DNA of 44,355 nt from Alphaproteobacteria bacterium (GCA_018820275.1 JAHJOO010000060.1:1-44355); one strand, 5' to 3'; numbered from the stretch's first letter, positions 29,430-39,524 are shown. The notes: a model not told the origin generated them from the sequence alone. Numbers and translations are program-made.

Positions 29430-29864
29430 ATGACCGTGGTCATGGGTGGACACCAGAACCTGTTCGCGGGGCTCGCGCCGGACCTGGTCCTGCTGGCCTT
29501 CGCCCTGATCCTCGCCCTGGTCCAGGTCGGGCTGGCCGGCATGGCCCGCACCGCCGAGTTGGGGACGAAGTGGAACGCGGGACCGCGCGACGGCGAAACC
29601 CCGCCGCCGGGCAAGCTGGCCGGCCGGCTGATGCGGGCCCAAGCCAACCTGTTCGAGACCCTGCCGCTGTTCATCGGCGCGGTGCTGCTCGCCCATGTGG
29701 CGGACAAGGCCGGGCCGCTGAGCTACTGGGGCGCGCACCTCTACGTCTTCGGGCGGGTGATCTATCTGCCGCTGTACGCCCTCGGCGTGCCCTACGTCCG
29801 TTCGCTGGTCTGGCTGGTCGCGACCGGCGGGCTGGTGATGGTCATCGCCGCCCTGTTCGCCTGA
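29430..29864 (+). CDS. MAPEG-family membrane protein
   Basis: A 144-residue protein with four hydrophobic helices, resembling MAPEG proteins (membrane-associated eicosanoid and glutathione metabolism). Key segments are GKLAGRLMRAQANLFETLPLFIGAVLLAH, where the RAxxNxxE-like pattern of the family is seen, and YFGRVIYLPLYALGVPYVRSLVW in the last helices (written FGRVIYLPLYALG in the sequence). It starts 12 bases after guaB and ends ten bases before the RsmB-like gene, so it is part of the gua transcript. Bacterial members are mostly uncharacterised. Confidence 0.85.
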   Translation: MTVVMGGHQNLFAGLAPDLVLLAFALILALVQVGLAGMARTAELGTKWNAGPRDGETPPPGKLAGRLMRAQANLFETLPLFIGAVLLAHVADKAGPLSYWGAHLYVFGRVIYLPLYALGVPYVRSLVWLVATGGLVMVIAALFA

Positions 29865-29874
29865 TCGGAGACCC

Positions 29875-31100
29875 GTGACCCCTTCCGCCCGCCTCGCCGC
29901 CGCCGCCTCGGTCCTGGACTCGATCGCCCAGGGCCGCCAGCCCGCCGAGGCCGTGCTGAAGGCCTGGGGCGCCGCCAACCGCTATGCCGGGTCCAAGGAC
30001 CGGCGCGCCGTGGCCGACCGGGTCTACAAGGTGCTGCGCGCGCGCGGCCGGCTGAGCTGGATCATGGGCGGGCGCGAGGACGGGCGGGCGCTGGTGATCG
30101 GCTCGCTGGCGGCGCTGGACGGACTGACGCTGGAAGAGATCGAGGCCCTGCACGCCGGCGACGGCTACGGCCCGCGGCCGCTGTCGAAGCAGGAGCGCAG
30201 CCGGATCACGGCGGGGCAGGGCGAACTGCCCGGCTGGGTGGCCGCCGGACTGCCGGAGTTCGTGGTCGAGGACTTCAAGGCGACGTTCGGCGACGCCTGG
30301 GCCGACGAGGCCCGCGAGCTGATGCAGCCGCGCGCGCCGATCGACCTGCGGGTCAATGTCGCCAAGGCGACGGTCGAGGATGTCGAGGCGGAATTGCGCG
30401 AGGCGGGGCTGGCACCCGAACGGACGCCGGGGTCGCCGGTGGGGCTGAGGCTGCCTTCCGAACCGCCGCCCAACGTGCAGGCGCTGGAGGCGTTCAAGGC
30501 CGGTCGCATCGAGATCCAGGACGAGGGCAGCCAGATCGTCTGCGCCCTGGCCGGGGCCGCGCCGGGCATGACGGTGGTCGACTACTGCGCCGGCGGCGGC
30601 GGCAAGACCCTGGGGCTGGCGGCGGCGATGCAGGGGCAGGGGATTCTCATCGCCTCGGACGTTGTGGCCAGGCGACTGGAGAACATCCGGCCGCGGCTGG
30701 CGCGCGCGGGCGTGGAGGCCGAACTGCGACTGATCGGCCAGAACGGCGGTGGCATGGAGGACCTGAACGGTCAGGCCGACCTGGTCTTCGTCGACGCGCC
30801 ATGCAGCGGCTCGGGCACCTGGCGGCGCCGGCCCGAGGACGCCTGGCGGCTGACGGCCGACGAGGTCGAGCGGCTGCACGCGCTGCAGGTGCGCATCCTG
30901 TCGCAGGCGGCGAAGCTGGTGAAGCCGGGCGGGCGTCTGGCCTACGTCACCTGCTCGATGCTGAGCCGCGAGAACGAGGCCAGCGCCGACGCCTTCGAGG
31001 CCGCCCATCCCGAGTTCGCGCCGGTCGGCCCGCGGCGACGCCTGTCGCCGGCCTCGACCCACACCGACGGCTTCTTCTTCGCCCTGTACGAACGGACCCC

Positions 31101-31104
<4 letters not shown>
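29875..31104 (+). CDS. RsmB/NOL1/NOP2/Sun-type RNA m5C methyltransferase
   Basis: A 409-residue SAM-dependent RNA cytosine-5 methyltransferase. An N-terminal NusB-like region (residues 1-80) is followed by the Rossmann domain: [17 protein letters not shown] for SAM binding, [16 protein letters not shown] (motif IV Cys) and [12 protein letters not shown] (motif VI Cys, the likely nucleophile). The start is GTG at 29875; the stop overlaps the guaA start (ATGA). RsmB (16S C967) is the best guess, but other paralogues of this family exist in alphaproteobacteria, so no symbol is given. Confidence 0.9.
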
Positions 31105-32654
<1,550 letters not shown>

Positions 32655-34556
32655 TCCGGTCCGTCGACGCCTCGAGGCGCTGAGCCCTCAGGGGCCCCGG
32701 GGCCGGTCTGCAGCGCTGTGGCCCGGTGGGCGGCAATGAGGCACTCCACGGCCATCAGGGGCAACCAGGGCGGCGTCCCGGGCGCAAGCGCGAGCCGGCC
32801 GCCGGAGGTCGCGCGGTCCAGGCTGTCGGCCCCCGGAAGCGACTCGAGCCCGGCGATGACGGCGTCCAGATCGAAGATGATGTCGTCGGCCGACGGCGAC
32901 GCCCGCAGCGCCCGGGCGGCCCGGAGCAGGTCGTCCTTCCGTGCGGCATAGTCCACGAACCGCTGGTCGAACAACCCGACCTTGACCTGCGCGAGCCGAA
33001 CCTGGTCCGGCAGGATTCCCTTCATGGCGCGGCGGAAGGGCTGGCGGGCGTATCCGTCCGACACGAACATGTCGAGCGGCAGCGACAGCATGAAGTCCAC
33101 GACCTTGCGGTCGAGCAGCGGGAAGGAGACGGCGATCCCGTGGCGCGCGGCCATGATGGCGAAGTAGGCGCACCGCGACGGAATGTGGTGATCGGTGAAG
33201 GCCGTGACCCGCTCCCGGGGCGAGTTCGTCTGCAGGATGGGCGGCATGCTCCGGGACAGGACGTCGTGCCGGACGGCCGGCTTCAGGAAGCGCAGGACGC
33301 CCAGGGTCGGGTCCATCGGGGACGTCGACGGACGCCTGACCCATCGGGGACGAAGGGGCGAGAGCAGCCGACCGAACAGAGCCGCATGCAGCGAGACGCG
33401 GTCGACGCGGGCGCGGGCGGGCAGTTCGCGGGCGACGGCGCCGACCCGTCCGGCCCGAAGGAGCGCCGCGTAGAGGTTGGCACCGTTGTAGGTCGCGCCC
33501 TCGTCACCGCCCACCCCGCTCAGAACCCGGGTCGCGCCCGATGCGGCCGCCCGCGCCATCATCTGGTCGTCCGGACCGCCGACGAGACCGCCCGGCCAGT
33601 CCGGTTCCTCCTCCTGCCCGGGCAGGCGCAACGCGTCGTGGGCCACCACGTGCTCGACGTCCGGCTCCTGCGCCAGCACGGCGTCGATCAGCGGTCGCTC
33701 ATCCAGATGGCCCGGGCCGATGGCCCGGGCGGTCGTCATGCTGAGCGCGAGCACGCGCCCACCCCGCGCGCGCATTCCGCGGGCCGCGAGCACGGTGATG
33801 GCCGAACTGTCCAGCCCCCCGCTGAGATGGCTCGCGGCGAGCCCGCCGGCCGGCAGGCGTCGCTTCACCGCCGCGTCGATCAGGCCCCGAAGCGCGTCGG
33901 CCGCGTCCTGCGGCGTGCCCCGCCAGGCACCGACAGACCCCGGGTCGGGGCGATAGGCCCGGTGCAGACGCGGTGCCTCGTCACCGGGCCCGAACCGAAG
34001 GCTGTGTCCCGCCGGAACATAGGCGACGTCGAGGAAGCCGCTGTCGCCTCCGCGAAAGAAGGACTGACGGAGCCTGACCGCCTGCGCGACGGGGTCGGGC
34101 CTCCGCGAAGCGAGGTCGGCACCGTGCAGGCCCTTGGGCAGACTGGAGAAGGCCAGCCATTGGCCTGGCTTCCATGTCCACACGAGGGGTCTCGCGCCGA
34201 TGAAATCGCGCCCCAGCCACAATGTCCGGCGCGCCTGATCCCAGAGCGCGACCGCGAAATCACCGTCGATGCGATCGGGGAAGTCCGCGCCGTGTCGCGC
34301 AAGGCCCTCCAGAAAGGTCCCCTCGTCGCCGGGGGCGTCCAGCCGCATGTCGGCGGCGACGACCCAGCCGTCGCGCTCGACGATCCGGCCGGCAACGGCG
34401 AAGTCGACGGTCGCGGTGGCGAAGGGCCCGCACAGCCGGCGGTCGACGACGGGTGCGAGGCCGGGAGGGGTCATCGCCTGGACCATCGCGCCCAGGCGCC
34501 CCGCCGACGCCGGGGATCCGTCCAGCGACAGAATTCCGCAGATCAGGCGCACGCGT

Positions 34557-34823
34557 TCAGCCGGCGGTCAGCAGGCCGCGCTGATCCAGAAGCTTCAGAA
34601 AGGCGGTGACCTCCTCACGACAATCCGCGGGAGACACGTCGTATTCGGCCAGAAGCGTGGCGACGATGGTGTCTTCGTCGGTGGGCTGGTCCAGCAGGTC
34701 CCAGATGCGCGACGCGACGGGATTGAGTTCGTGATACTGGCCGGACCGGGCGTTGAGCAGCAGGACGCCGCCCTCCACAGCCGACCCCAAGGCCCCTTTC
34801 GAACGCTGCAGCATCCGAGTCAT
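34557..34823 (-). CDS. PqqD-like leader-peptide-binding protein (lasso B1 / RRE)
   Basis: An 88-residue stand-alone RiPP recognition element. The winged-helix PqqD pattern is clear: a strand region GGVLLLNARSGQYHELNPVASRIWDLLDQP, then EDTIVATLLAEYDVSPADCREEVTAFLKLLDQRGLL. In lasso systems with split B proteins, B1 binds the leader and presents it to the B2 protease. It sits between the cyclase and sulfotransferase genes. PqqD proteins also occur with HprK-related kinases outside lasso systems (the HPr-rel-A type loci), so assignment leans on the whole cluster. Confidence 0.9.
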   Translation of the reverse strand: MTRMLQRSKGALGSAVEGGVLLLNARSGQYHELNPVASRIWDLLDQPTDEDTIVATLLAEYDVSPADCREEVTAFLKLLDQRGLLTAG

Positions 34824-34865
34824 CCTGAACTCCCCGACAACACCTGAGGTCCGGTGTTTGCGCCA

Positions 34866-35708
34866 TCATTCGCCCGGATGGAACGGGGCGTATCCCCAGA
34901 GTTTCATCACGGGCGCGCAGACCGCCTCGATTCGGGTCGTCTGGGCCGGGGTGAGCACGTCGCGCCATTCGCCGACGCGGCCCGTCCGGAAAAACCGCTT
35001 CTGGCCGGGCAGCCGCTCCCGGAATCCGCGGCTCGCCTCCTGGCGCTGCAGCTCGTCCAGCGAGGAGTGGGCGACGGCCCGGCCGATCTCGTCCGGCGTG
35101 GCGGCGCCGGACAGGGCGCCGACGACCCGCGACAGGGCGGCCGGCGTGTCGGCGCGGAGATCCTCGTACCGCACGACCGCGAGGGGCATGTCCGTCTGCG
35201 TCGTCCATGTCGTGACGTGCCCCGCCCAGTCCCCGAGCGGGTATCGAAGCTGCATGGCGCCGTGGGACCGGGCGGCGGGATCGAGCATCTGCCCGATCGC
35301 GTCATCCGTCGAAAGTCCGGCATGGTGGGACAGGGAGACGGCCACGTCGCGCGGGTCCCGGATCAGGTACAGGGCCCGCGCCGCAGGGGCACCCAGCACC
35401 GCGGGATCGAACCTGTCGTGGGTCTTGCACAGAAACGTCGACGTGAGCCGCCGGGCGGTGAACGTGGCCTGCGTCGCGCGCAGCCGCGCCTGCTCGGCCG
35501 GATCGAGCGTGTCCGGCTCGACCAGAAGGTCGTCGCAGAAGCGCCAGCGACTGATCAGCGTCTCGTCTTCGGACAGATCGTTGATGTCCTTCGGTCGATC
35601 GCCCCCCGCCAGCAGATTGGCGAGCAGCACCCGCATCCAGGTGTTCCCGGACTTGGGATAGGAGGCGAGCCAGATCAGTGCGGTGGGCAGGGTGGCCAAG
35701 GCCGTCAC
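34866..35708 (-). CDS. PAPS-dependent sulfotransferase in the lasso cluster
   Basis: A 280-residue cytosolic sulfotransferase-fold enzyme. The 5'-phosphosulfate loop is Y17-PKSGNTW-M25 near the N-terminus, a candidate catalytic His is H97 in FLCKTHDRF, and the 3'-phosphate site is R117-DPRDVAVS. The C-terminal GEWRDVLTPAQ resembles the GxWRxxLt motif of the family. The start ATG overlaps the kinase stop by four bases, so kinase and sulfotransferase are made together. A natural inference is that it sulfates the lasso peptide (Ser/Thr hydroxyls are available in the predicted core), but a lipid or sugar acceptor cannot be excluded. PAPS-synthesis genes are not in the window. Confidence 0.9.
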   Translation of the reverse strand: MTALATLPTALIWLASYPKSGNTWMRVLLANLLAGGDRPKDINDLSEDETLISRWRFCDDLLVEPDTLDPAEQARLRATQATFTARRLTSTFLCKTHDRFDPAVLGAPAARALYLIRDPRDVAVSLSHHAGLSTDDAIGQMLDPAARSHGAMQLRYPLGDWAGHVTTWTTQTDMPLAVVRYEDLRADTPAALSRVVGALSGAATPDEIGRAVAHSSLDELQRQEASRGFRERLPGQKRFFRTGRVGEWRDVLTPAQTTRIEAVCAPVMKLWGYAPFHPGE

Positions 35709-36649
35709 TCCGGGCCCGGGCCGTCCCAGTGACGGGCGAGCGCCTGGATCGTCGCGTCCAGACGGTCCAGGTCCCGCGGCCGGCTCAGGTGATAGACGCC
35801 GGTCGTCGACACGAGCGCGGCGATCCGGGCCGCAAGTCCGCTTCTGTCGGCGTAGGCGAGGGCGACCTGGCGGCGATAGGACTGGCGCAGAAGGGCCTGG
35901 GCCGCGTTGAGCGGCGGCAACCTCTCGATGGCGGGGGCCCGCTCCTCATTGGCATAGGTCAGCATGTGGATCGCGGCGATTGGCACGCCGGAACCCGCGT
36001 CGCCGACCGCGGGGGGCGCGACGTGAAACTTGTCGACCAGGCGCCGGACCCGGGGCCCGACGGCGTCCCTGAGGTCGAGGCGATCGATGCTGTCGGCAAA
36101 CAGGCGCAGGGCGCGGCCGTCCGGAACGACGCGCGCCGGTCCGCCTTCGGGCTGGATCACCGCCGACAGGTCATCCGACAGGAAGCCGCATCCGCTGCGG
36201 GACAGCGCCGCCGACAGCGTGGATTTGCCCGCTCCGCTCGGCCCGCAGAACAGGTAGGCCCGGCCGTCGCGGACGACGGCGGACGCGTGCAGCAGCAGGG
36301 CACCCCGTTGATAGAGGATGGCCGACATCCCCGTGCCCAGGGCAAAAATCAGGACGTCGTCGACCGGCATGTCGGACGCGGGACAGATGCTCAGCCTCCG
36401 GCCGTCCGTCGCCATGAAGCGCCCGATGCCGGGAAGGTTCAGAAGAAAGCGGGTCTGATCGATTTCCCAGTTCGCGCCGCTGTGGAGCACCTCATCGAGG
36501 TGGTCGGGCACCGGCTCGACGTGGATCGTCACGTCCGCCTGCGCGCTCCCCGTCGGGCGTTGGGATCGCAGGGGCAGGGCGACCTCCGAATCGACGGTCA
36601 GCCCCGACATCCGGTAGGTGAATGGGGGCTGGTCGCCGGTCTCGTTCAT
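35705..36649 (-). CDS. HprK-like kinase, candidate lasso-peptide kinase
   Basis: A 314-residue protein with a C-terminal HPr-kinase-like fold: LLLHASAVV with H121, the P-loop G136-PSGAGKST-144, the acidic pair D159-D160 in GFLSDDLSAV, and an Arg-rich C-terminal helix. HprK homologues in paeninodin-type lasso clusters phosphorylate the C-terminal Ser of the precursor, and the precursor encoded opposite this gene ends in Ser. The N-terminal 100 residues are divergent. ATG at 36649 sits at the predicted transcription start, so the message may be leaderless. It leads the four-gene leftward operon (kinase, sulfotransferase, B1, cyclase). True HPr/PTS regulation is unlikely because no PTS genes are near. 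Confidence 0.86.
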   Translation of the reverse strand: MNETGDQPPFTYRMSGLTVDSEVALPLRSQRPTGSAQADVTIHVEPVPDHLDEVLHSGANWEIDQTRFLLNLPGIGRFMATDGRRLSICPASDMPVDDVLIFALGTGMSAILYQRGALLLHASAVVRDGRAYLFCGPSGAGKSTLSAALSRSGCGFLSDDLSAVIQPEGGPARVVPDGRALRLFADSIDRLDLRDAVGPRVRRLVDKFHVAPPAVGDAGSGVPIAAIHMLTYANEERAPAIERLPPLNAAQALLRQSYRRQVALAYADRSGLAARIAALVSTTGVYHLSRPRDLDRLDATIQALARHWDGPGPE

Positions 36650-36654
36650 GCGTC

Positions 36655-36683
36655 CGTATCTTCGACCGACCCCCGATTGGCAA
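36655..36683 (-). promoter_or_regulatory. Predicted promoter of the leftward lasso operon
   Basis: On the minus strand TTGCCA (36683-36678) and GATACG (36660-36655) are separated by exactly 17 bases. Transcription would start within a base or two of the kinase ATG at 36649, implying a leaderless message. It lies back to back with the rightward promoter candidate. Confidence 0.45.
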
Positions 36684-36720
36684 TCCTGACGGAGTGCCGA
36701 GTGCCGCGCGCACGGCGTCG

Positions 36721-36749
36721 TTGATCTTTTGGGGGGCGGGTTTTATGGG
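36721..36749 (+). promoter_or_regulatory. Possible promoter of the precursor gene
   Basis: TTGATC (36721-36726) and TATGGG (36744-36749) are 17 bases apart. A start near 36756 would give a leaderless message from ATG 36757 or a 27-base leader before ATG 36784. The -10 match is weak. The same stretch contains GGGGGGCGGG, which could instead serve as a ribosome-binding site for an ATG at 36745. Confidence 0.28.
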
Positions 36750-36783
36750 TCAGGGCATGGCAACCCCAGATCGGACCGACTCG

Positions 36784-36948
36784 ATGACCCGCAAGATTGA
36801 CGACGCCGCTCCCGAAACCGGTGCCGCCGTGCAGTCGCGCGCGACCTGGCAGTCTCCGCGGATCGAGGACGCCGACATCAGCGTCCTGACCGCCGGGGGC
36901 GGCACGTCGGGCATCGAGGGCACGCCCTTCCTCAAGACGGGCTCCTGA
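36784..36948 (+). CDS. Putative lasso-peptide precursor (A)
   Basis: A 54-residue peptide. The leader includes ATWQSPRIEDADISVLTA: a WxxPxI element in place of the YxxPxL motif bound by B1 proteins, and the conserved Thr at position -2 of the cleavage site. Cutting after Ala gives the core GGGTSGIEGTPFLKTGS (bases 36895-36945), with Gly1 and Glu8 positioned for an eight-residue macrolactam ring. The tail is nine residues with Phe12, Leu13 and Lys14 as possible steric plugs, and the final residue is Ser17, the expected site for an HprK-like lasso kinase. Alternative starts are ATG 36757 (63 residues) and ATG 36745 (67 residues). It is too short for routine gene callers. The adjoining enzymes and the -2 Thr support it; the core is predicted, not proven. 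Confidence 0.78.
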   Translation: MTRKIDDAAPETGAAVQSRATWQSPRIEDADISVLTAGGGTSGIEGTPFLKTGS

Positions 36949-36955
36949 GTCCACA

Positions 36956-36996
36956 CCGGCGTTCCGCCGGGCGGTCGGGCACCTCGCCCTGAGGGC
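36956..36996 (+). terminator. Hairpins between precursor and B2 fusion gene
   Basis: CCGGCG and CGCCGG pair around TTC (36956-36970), starting eight bases after the precursor stop. A second short stem GCCC/GGGC follows at 36986-36996. Neither has a T-run, so partial termination or 3'-end protection is likely. That would raise precursor mRNA relative to the downstream enzyme, an arrangement usual in RiPP operons. Confidence 0.45.
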
Positions 36997-37025
36997 TCCC
37001 CGCGACGTCCCGGTCAACCTGGCGA

Positions 37026-38711
37026 TTGGTGACGGCGATCTGGCATCGATTTCCGCTCGACGGTCTTGGGTGGGGCTCCGGGCCGGACCCGGTCCTCGGC
37101 CCCCTTCGAAGGGGCGCGGCCGCCGCATGGCACGGACGACGGCCGGTCGTGGTGCGGCCGCTGATTCTGGCAGCGGACCGTGCGGTCTGGCCGTTCGTGG
37201 CGCTGGGGCGGACCCTCCCTTTCGCCCGCGCCCTGCGGCTTGACCGGCGGGCCTGGCGCCGACTCTACCTGGATTGCCTGATGGCCGGCGGCGACCCGGT
37301 CGACGGGCATGCCTGGCGGGCGCTCTACGGCGCGCGGCACCCGATGCCGGCCCGGTCGACGGCCCTGGTGCTTTCGGGGCTGGGCGCTCCCGCCGATCAC
37401 GAGCTGCTGTCCGACAAGCTGGAGCTGGGGCGGCGTCTGGCGGCGATGGGGATTCCGGTGCCCGAGGTCCGAACGGTCTGCCGCCGCGGCACCCCGCCCG
37501 ATCTGGCCGAAATCCTCGAGGGGCGCGGCCGCGCCGATCTGTTCGTCAAGCCGCGCCACGGCGCCGGGGGCCGCAACGCGTTTCCCGTTCGAAAGGACGA
37601 CGACGGCTGGAGGATCGACGGAGCGTCGGTCGACGCCGGCACGCTGGCCGACCGGCTGGCCCGGCTGACCGAAGGCGACGATCTGCTCGTTCAGGACCGG
37701 CTCGCGACGACGGACGACCTCGCCGATCTCTGCTGTGACGCGGGCGCGCCGGTCCTGCGCGTCACGACCTCGCGCGCTGAAGACGGACGGCCCAGCCTGC
37801 ATTCCGCGATGATGGTCCTCGCGCGGCCGGGCAGGAATGCGCGAAATTTCCTGAGCGGCCAGATCTACGCGCCGGTCGACGTGGAGGCCGGCACGCTCCT
37901 CGGGGGCGTGATCCTGTCATCCCCCGACGATCTGCTGGAGGCCCGCGAGCCGGGAGGGCCGCGGATCGCCGGCCGGGCCGTGCCTCGGTTCGCGGAGGCC
38001 GTCGGCCTCGCCCTTACGGCGACGGCCGCCGTGCCGACCCTGCCGGTGGTGCATTGGGACATCATGCTCACGGCCCGCGGGCCGGTCGTGCTTGAGGGCA
38101 ACGGCGCGGGGAACTGGATCCTGGCGACGCTTCCCGGGAGGTACGGGCTGGAGCGCGAGTCCCTCGCCGCGACCCTCGCGCGGTCGGCCGCTCAAGGCTG
38201 GCAGGGCGCGGACGCATCGCGGCCGACGCCGGTGCCGCGAACCGGGTCCGGCCGGCCCGCGTCGATGGTGCTGGAGGCCGTTCTGGGGCTCGCGGTCGCC
38301 CGCGCCACGCTCCTCGTCCGGCCGTTCCGGACGGTCGCGAGGCGATTGGGCCATCTGACGACGCCGGACGACCCGCGGGTCGCCGCCGCGCAGGTCCGCG
38401 GGACCGAGGCCGAGGTCCGGGTCGTGACCGACGTGCGCTGGGCGGTCGCCGCCGCCGCGCGGCGGGTGCCGTTCAGGGCGGTCTGCCTGCAGCAGGCCCT
38501 GGCCGCCGAGGCCATGCTGCGGCGCCGCCGCATCGCCACCGTCCTGCACCTCGGCTCGGGCCGCGATGGAGCAGGCGAGATGACCGCCCATGCCTGGCTG
38601 GACGCGGCGGGCGTGCCCGTGACCGGCTACCCCTTGGCCCCCTACCTGCAAGAGGTCGGGTGTTTCGTGTCGTGCCCCGATCCCGGTCGGGAGAGCCGGT
38701 CCGCCGACTAG
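37026..38711 (+). CDS. ATP-grasp / lasso leader-peptidase (B2) fusion protein
   Basis: A 561-residue protein with two recognisable parts. Residues about 110-375 resemble the sugar-transfer-associated ATP-grasp family: an ATP-binding Lys in DLFVKPRHGAGGRN (K175), LHSAMMVLARPG, and the metal-binding ending VVHWDIMLTARGPVVLEGNG (D345, E357, N359). Residues about 415-550 are a lasso B2 transglutaminase-like protease: C487 in FRAVCLQQALAAEAML, H522 in MTAHAWLD, then the GYPLAPYLQEVG end. B2 proteins are normally about 150-220 residues, so the N-terminal 400 residues are an unusual addition. Start codons are TTG 37026 or GTG 37029; no ATG or clear ribosome-binding site is seen. The frame is continuous from 36993, so this is one reading frame and not an assembly of two. 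The ATP-grasp role (ligation, amidation or activation of the peptide) is inference. Confidence 0.83.
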   Translation: MVTAIWHRFPLDGLGWGSGPDPVLGPLRRGAAAAWHGRRPVVVRPLILAADRAVWPFVALGRTLPFARALRLDRRAWRRLYLDCLMAGGDPVDGHAWRALYGARHPMPARSTALVLSGLGAPADHELLSDKLELGRRLAAMGIPVPEVRTVCRRGTPPDLAEILEGRGRADLFVKPRHGAGGRNAFPVRKDDDGWRIDGASVDAGTLADRLARLTEGDDLLVQDRLATTDDLADLCCDAGAPVLRVTTSRAEDGRPSLHSAMMVLARPGRNARNFLSGQIYAPVDVEAGTLLGGVILSSPDDLLEAREPGGPRIAGRAVPRFAEAVGLALTATAAVPTLPVVHWDIMLTARGPVVLEGNGAGNWILATLPGRYGLERESLAATLARSAAQGWQGADASRPTPVPRTGSGRPASMVLEAVLGLAVARATLLVRPFRTVARRLGHLTTPDDPRVAAAQVRGTEAEVRVVTDVRWAVAAAARRVPFRAVCLQQALAAEAMLRRRRIATVLHLGSGRDGAGEMTAHAWLDAAGVPVTGYPLAPYLQEVGCFVSCPDPGRESRSAD

Positions 38712-38738
38712 TCGATCGGCACGGGGACCAGCCCCCGC

Positions 38739-39524
38739 TCAGTCGGTGAAGACCGGCGTCCGCGTCTGGACATTGGCCATGACCGCTTCGATCTGGTTGG
38801 GCGTGGCGATGAGGGCGGCCTGCTCGACGCTTTCCGCCGTCAGCACCCGGTCGGCCCCGTCGTCGCGCGACAGGTTGGCCAGACGTTTGGCGGCGCGCAC
38901 GGCGTCCGGGTTCCGGGCGGCGATGGCGTGGGCCAGCGCCATGGCCTCGGCACAGGGATCATCGGCGAGGCGGGTGGCGAAGCCGAGGGCGACGGCCGCC
39001 TCGCCCGTGAACTCGCGGGCGGTGTAGACCAGCTCGCGCAGCACGTCGTCGCGCACCAGGCCGCGCCACAGGGCGAAGCCGGCCATGTCGGGGACGATGC
39101 CCCACTTCATCTCCATGACCGACAGGCGCGCGTCGGGGCGGACGATGCGGAGATCGGCGCCGGAAAAGATCTGCAGTCCCCCGCCGAAGATCACGCCGTG
39201 GCCGGCGGCGATCACGGGCACGGGCAGGTCGCGCCAGCCCCAGGCGGCCTGCTGGAACAGGTTGGCGAGGCCGTGGGTGCGGGAGACGATGTCCAGATCG
39301 GCGCCGGCCAGACCCCCCATGGTCTGCATGTCCAGCCCGGCGCAGAAGCCCCGGCCTTCGCCCGACAGCACGACGGCCCGGACCCCGGGCATCGCCGCCA
39401 GCCGCGTCGGCACCTCGGCCAGCGCCTCGAGCATGGGCATGTCCAGCGCGTTGATCTTGTCCGGCCGGTTCAGGCGCACGTCGGCGACGCCGTCGGCGAA
39501 GGTGAGGTTCACGCGCTGGGTCAT
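38739..39524 (-). CDS. Enoyl-CoA hydratase/isomerase family (crotonase) protein
   Basis: A 261-residue crotonase-fold enzyme. The CoA-binding and oxyanion-hole segments are RAVVLSGEGRGFCAGLDMQTM and AAGHGVIFGGGLQIFSGADLRIV. The glutamate positions of classic hydratases (Glu144 and Glu164) are not clearly both present; the second block reads LSVMEMKWGIVPDM, which is more typical of isomerase or hydrolase-like members, so the exact reaction is uncertain. ATG at 39524 gives MTQRVNLTFADGVADVRLNRP. It marks the right border of the lasso cluster, convergent with the fusion gene 27 bases away. Confidence 0.88.
   Translation of the reverse strand: MTQRVNLTFADGVADVRLNRPDKINALDMPMLEALAEVPTRLAAMPGVRAVVLSGEGRGFCAGLDMQTMGGLAGADLDIVSRTHGLANLFQQAAWGWRDLPVPVIAAGHGVIFGGGLQIFSGADLRIVRPDARLSVMEMKWGIVPDMAGFALWRGLVRDDVLRELVYTAREFTGEAAVALGFATRLADDPCAEAMALAHAIAARNPDAVRAAKRLANLSRDDGADRVLTAESVEQAALIATPNQIEAVMANVQTRTPVFTD

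Noticed and set aside
36892..36945. Alternative lasso core starting at Ala (AGGGTSGIE...)
   Set aside because: It would put Thr at -1 and the Glu at position 9; the -2 Thr rule favours the Gly start, though a nine-residue ring is not impossible.
38700..38760. Direct repeat of the guaA 3' end as an att site at the right edge of the lasso cluster
   Set aside because: Comparing the guaA terminal bases with the region after the fusion gene by eye showed no convincing match.
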